Of a DNA stretch of 64,000 nt, positions 61,391 through 64,000 are shown piece by piece. The stretch comes from Acidithiobacillus caldus ATCC 51756 (lineage in GTDB: Bacteria > Pseudomonadota > Gammaproteobacteria > Acidithiobacillales > Acidithiobacillaceae), in the NCBI RefSeq assembly GCF_000175575.2, contig NZ_CP005986.1, forward strand, positions 124,001-188,000. The letters run 5' to 3'. The position numbers were made by a program, and so were the translations under genes. Each line of letters starts with the position of its first letter. Position 1 is the first letter of the stretch. The notes under the pieces were generated by a model. The model worked only from the letters and a program-made list of their open reading frames with translations. It made no database searches and was not told where the DNA came from.

Positions 61391-61830
61391 TGAATCACCC
61401 ATTCGAGGGTTTACAGCTGGCGGGTCAGGTGCCACGATCCATCAATGATGTCGAAGGCTCGGTGATTACAGAGATGAGCTGTCTGGGAGCTGATCTCCTC
61501 TATGTGTATGCCCCTCCGTGTGATGAGTCAGGGAAGGCAGCCCGACCTGCCAACGACTCTCTCGTGATGTTCTGGGATTTTCCTGGGATTTCCCGGACCT
61601 TCTTTCACCGGTCAGAGGCGCTGGCGATGTTTCTTCCGGTACGGTGGCTTCTGCGAGAGGGGCCACCGGGAGTCTGGGTATACACCACAATACCCGTGGT
61701 GTGGAGTAAAGATCCCGGAGATAGGGCGCTAAATCCTGTCCTTCACAAACTGGCGGCAAATGTACAGTCCGTTTTTGATCGCGTCTGCGGGGAATCAGTC
61801 CCCACGAGTCCCTCTTGCGCTCGGGATTGA
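61387..61830 (+). CDS. Unknown protein coupled to the lipoprotein gene (147 aa)
   Basis: It starts ATGATG overlapping the lipoprotein stop. The sequence is neutral and soluble, with no signal peptide or membrane segment (LVMFWDFPGISRTFFHRSEA; LPVRWLLREGPPGVWVYTTI). It ends 5 bases before the transglycosylase start, so the three genes form an operon. No family is recognised. Confidence 0.55.
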   Translation: MMNHPFEGLQLAGQVPRSINDVEGSVITEMSCLGADLLYVYAPPCDESGKAARPANDSLVMFWDFPGISRTFFHRSEALAMFLPVRWLLREGPPGVWVYTTIPVVWSKDPGDRALNPVLHKLAANVQSVFDRVCGESVPTSPSCARD

Positions 61831-61835
61831 TCACC

Positions 61836-62426
61836 ATGCGCCTGGGCAGACTTCGTCAGCGGGATCGATGGATCCAGGGACTCGTTCTGCTGCCGCTATT
61901 CGTTTTTCTCCCCCAATCCTTGCAACCCGCCCCGCCCGGTATCCCTGTTGTGTTGCAATGGAAAGTGATGGTGTCGGAGCGGAATCAAGCCTGGCATCGC
62001 TTGGCGGGATCCCTTGTAGCGCCAATCCGGCTGGCATCCCACAAGACGGGTCTTTCGCCAGCTCTTCTGGCCGCTGTGGTCTATGTGGAGAGTCGAGGGC
62101 GGGCAGGGGCAGTCAGTGCTGCTGGGGCCATTGGCCCCATGCAGCTGATGCCAGCCACCGCATGGACGGTTTTGCACGTCAACCCCTGGCAAGTGCAACA
62201 GAACATTCTGGGTGGGGCGCAGTTTCTGCAAAGCCTCCTCAAGCTCTTTCATGGAAACCTGACCTTGGCATTGGAGGCGTATAACGCCGGCCCCACCCGG
62301 GTAGCCTCGGGAGAACCGCCTCCACCATCTGCCGTCACCTACGCGAAAACCGTTGAAACGTTTCTACGGCGGGCAGAGGTTAGAACCGATTCGTCGCCGC
62401 AGAAGCGCTTCCTCCATCAGTTGTAG
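61836..62426 (+). CDS. Lytic transglycosylase (SLT family)
   Basis: The 196-residue protein has an N-terminal signal/anchor (IQGLVLLPLFVFLPQSL). The SLT domain has the catalytic Glu in LLAAVVYVESRGRAGAVSA, then GAIGPMQLMPATAW, NILGGAQFLQSLL and LALEAYNAGPTRV. It cleaves peptidoglycan glycan strands. The ATG at 61836 is taken, with an alternative at 61815. Its 3' end overlaps the convergent lipoprotein gene by 10 bases. Confidence 0.88.
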   Translation: MRLGRLRQRDRWIQGLVLLPLFVFLPQSLQPAPPGIPVVLQWKVMVSERNQAWHRLAGSLVAPIRLASHKTGLSPALLAAVVYVESRGRAGAVSAAGAIGPMQLMPATAWTVLHVNPWQVQQNILGGAQFLQSLLKLFHGNLTLALEAYNAGPTRVASGEPPPPSAVTYAKTVETFLRRAEVRTDSSPQKRFLHQL

Positions 62427-62641
62427 TATCCGGGAGGCGGTGGTGGCGGACCCGGTGGTGGTGGCGGAGGAGCCCCTGGCCCGGGCGGAGGGGGTGGTGG
62501 CGGTGGCCCGTAAACTCCTCCGGGACCCGGAGGCGGCGGTGAAACTTCTGCGTAACAACCCGTGAGCCCCAGGCTCAGCCCGAGGAGGGTCAACCAGCCA
62601 ACTAGCCTCACGCCCTTGCGTTTGCGCCCATCAATGTTCAT
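62417..62641 (-). CDS. Proline-rich lipoprotein (74 aa)
   Basis: The product has a signal peptide (LVGWLTLLGLSLGL) with lipobox LTGC (residues 26-29). The mature part is almost pure Pro/Gly repeats (PPPPGPGGVYGPPPPPP and similar). Proline-rich lipoproteins of this size are seen in Acidithiobacillus and other gammaproteobacteria, with unknown role. It starts 12 bases after the upstream exported-protein gene, so the two are probably co-transcribed. Confidence 0.7.
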   Translation of the reverse strand: MNIDGRKRKGVRLVGWLTLLGLSLGLTGCYAEVSPPPPGPGGVYGPPPPPPPPGPGAPPPPPPGPPPPPPGYYN

Positions 62642-62653
62642 TCGTGTTCTCCT

Positions 62654-62998
62654 TCAATACCCATAGATCGAGCGGTCGTACTTGCGCTCTGCTTTGTACA
62701 TCCTCTTGTAATATTTACGGCGCGCCTTCCAGTAGCGATGTTCCGCCTTACGCTGACGCTTCTCCCAGCGCCGCTCCCAATGCGCCTCTCTCCGATACGC
62801 CCGCCAGGAATATGCCGGACCGTAGCCATCGGTATACAGGTCCCCTCCTGCAGGTTGTACCCAGACACTGGCAGAGGGTACTCCCAAAGCCAAACTGAGC
62901 GTATCGGCCCGCGCGCTGCTGAGGCTTGTGGCGAAAACGGCCCAGAAGACCAATGGGATTCCCCAAAGAACTATACGGCTGTGAAGCTTGCTATTCAT
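62654..62998 (-). CDS. Small exported basic protein (114 aa)
   Basis: The start at 62998 (MNSKLHSR) follows GGGAGG and is preferred over an upstream ATG at 63046. The signal peptide (LWGIPLVFWAVFATSLSSARA) is followed by a short Gly/Tyr segment and a strongly basic tail rich in Arg, Lys and Tyr (RREAHWERRWEKRQRKAEHR). The pattern resembles small YXWXXR-type or RYxxxK-type envelope proteins. No function is assigned. Confidence 0.65.
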   Translation of the reverse strand: MNSKLHSRIVLWGIPLVFWAVFATSLSSARADTLSLALGVPSASVWVQPAGGDLYTDGYGPAYSWRAYRREAHWERRWEKRQRKAEHRYWKARRKYYKRMYKAERKYDRSIYGY

Positions 62999-63273
62999 TG
63001 CTGCCTCCCTATCGTACTCTGCAAACCCAAGCAGGAAAGATGCCAATCCGTAAAATCCGCTGCCAGGCTGCGAAACTCTCGCATCTTCAACGCTGAGATG
63101 CCACTCCCCAGGCCGATCGGGGCTGATCTCGTCTCCTTCAGGCGACAGTTCTGGGGGAAGTGACCAAGGGGTTACACTGTTTGCCGCGGTATCCCCACGA
63201 AAAGGAAGGGCGTTTTGCGGTTGGCACGAGGATTGCTGACCTTGCTCACAAGCCGTGAAACAGGAGTGATCCC
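62999..63273. other. Divergent intergenic region before the beta-barrel gene
   Basis: A 275-base spacer between the exported protein gene (reverse) and the outer-membrane protein gene (forward). It must hold both promoters, but no clear consensus was fixed. No coding sequence was seen. Confidence 0.4.
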
Positions 63274-63948
63274 ATGAAAAGAAATCGGTTGTTCGCAGTA
63301 TTGATTGGCACCGGTCTGCTCGCTGCTACCGCAACGGCAGAGGCCTCTATTTACTCGGTCATGAATCAGGCCGACGTGTCCGGCAATGTCCAGGGCACTA
63401 CCAACCAGTATGGCAACACTACCGGCGGCCTCGGTGTGCGGGGAAGCCTGTTTTCGAATGGACTTTTCGGTACCGCCAAGTATCGCCATCAATTCGGTAC
63501 AGCCGATCAAGGAGATACGAGCGGTGACAGCAATACCTTTGGTCTGAAAATCGGTTACCTCTTCCCAGCAAGCCCGATTCTCGCAGTCGGACCGTATCTG
63601 GGCTACGAATACAACCGATTCTCGCAGAACGATGCGTATCTGAATTCCCAATCGTCTCAGAGCCTCGACAACCTTGGCGGTGGTTTGTACGCCGCAGCTT
63701 CCTTACCTTTTGCGAACGTAACCGGGTATCTGGGATATCTGGGGGGTGTCTCGGAAACCAGCCACGTCACAGGCTTTCCGCCCCTGCGGTATAACCGATC
63801 CTCGAATCTGCTGCAGTTGGGGGTGACCGCCTATTATCCTCTAGTTGCCAATCTGAATTTCTTTGTGGGCCTGCACGATGATGACTTCACCCAAGCCGGC
63901 GCTCCCAACCTGTTGCGGGGCACGGTCGGAATTGGGGCGGCGTTTTAA
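63274..63948 (+). CDS. Outer-membrane beta-barrel protein (224 aa)
   Basis: The ATG at 63274 follows CAGGAGTG. A signal peptide (RLFAVLIGTGLLAATATAEA) leads into an alternating beta-strand barrel of roughly eight strands (GGLGVRGSLFSNGLFGTAKY; TFGLKIGYLFPASPILAVGP; LGYEYNRFS; NVTGYLGYLGGVSE). The C-terminus is Phe. It resembles OmpX/opacity-type small barrels; no specific substrate or ligand is known. Confidence 0.75.
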   Translation: MKRNRLFAVLIGTGLLAATATAEASIYSVMNQADVSGNVQGTTNQYGNTTGGLGVRGSLFSNGLFGTAKYRHQFGTADQGDTSGDSNTFGLKIGYLFPASPILAVGPYLGYEYNRFSQNDAYLNSQSSQSLDNLGGGLYAAASLPFANVTGYLGYLGGVSETSHVTGFPPLRYNRSSNLLQLGVTAYYPLVANLNFFVGLHDDDFTQAGAPNLLRGTVGIGAAF

Positions 63949-63977
63949 GCGTTCCGTGATGGAATAAGGAGTCTTTC

Positions 63978-64000
63978 ATGTTGCCGCCGAAGAAATCCTT
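63978..64000 (+). CDS. Start of a further gene (3' partial)
   Basis: An ATG at 63978 follows ATAAGGAG, and seven codons (MLPPKKS) are visible before the window ends. Start context and spacing are good, but there is too little sequence to name a product. Confidence 0.45.

Overview
The window (about 60% G+C over much of its length) looks like the accessory genome of an acidophilic sulfur-oxidising gammaproteobacterium of the Acidithiobacillus type. This is inferred from periplasmic DsrE-family proteins beside a porin, the dense IS load, and an ICE/plasmid-type par-tra operon; no 16S or core metabolic gene is present to prove it.

Region 1 (1-18094) is the tail and lysis module of a P2-like contractile-tail phage or phage-derived tailocin, in the order J(partial)-I-fibre/adhesin genes-FI-FII-E/E'-T-U-X-D-holin-lysozyme. 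It keeps the programmed -1 frameshift signal in gene E. Region 2 (18192-23463) is a restriction island: a small ribbon-helix-helix protein, a C5-cytosine methyltransferase, a McrB-like AAA+ GTPase, a McrC-like nuclease and a broken Vsr nuclease (LlaJI-like architecture). Region 3 (23464-28270) is a nest of insertions. An IS3 remnant truncates vsr; an IS5-type transposase is truncated by the IS3 remnant and split by a complete IS21 element (24774-27530, 7-bp target duplication). A tmRNA/tRNA-like 3' end with a strong terminator follows.

Region 4 (28270-39800) holds an opal-interrupted HTH pseudogene, a Fic protein, a broken excisionase-like gene and a type I Wadjet anti-plasmid system (jetABCD). 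jetB is split by an IS256-family element flanked by an exact 9-bp duplication. A YefM/RelE-type toxin-antitoxin pair follows.

Region 5 (40149-45525) starts at tRNA-Met(CAU) and carries one tightly overlapping reverse-strand operon: traB, three small unknown genes, traF, an RHH protein, parA and parB. This is probably the end of an integrated conjugative element. A four-gene Mu/Tn7-superfamily transposon sits directly at its 5' end (45.5-48.8 kb). Region 6 (48.8-50.8 kb) is nearly gene-free and holds a dispersed family of short palindromes whose arms vary but stay self-complementary.

Region 7 (50838-58157) is a sulfur/envelope-related cluster (porin, two DsrE-family exported proteins, a DUF302 protein) broken up by two near-identical IS5 copies in opposite orientation and one ISL3 element. 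One IS5 copy lies exactly between the ribosome-binding site and the start codon of a dsrE-like gene. Region 8 (58242-64000) carries a FUSC-type membrane protein, an MpaB-type (DUF2236) protein, a TumE/TumA toxin-antitoxin pair, a glycine-zipper lipoprotein, a lytic transglycosylase, two small exported proteins and an outer-membrane beta-barrel protein.
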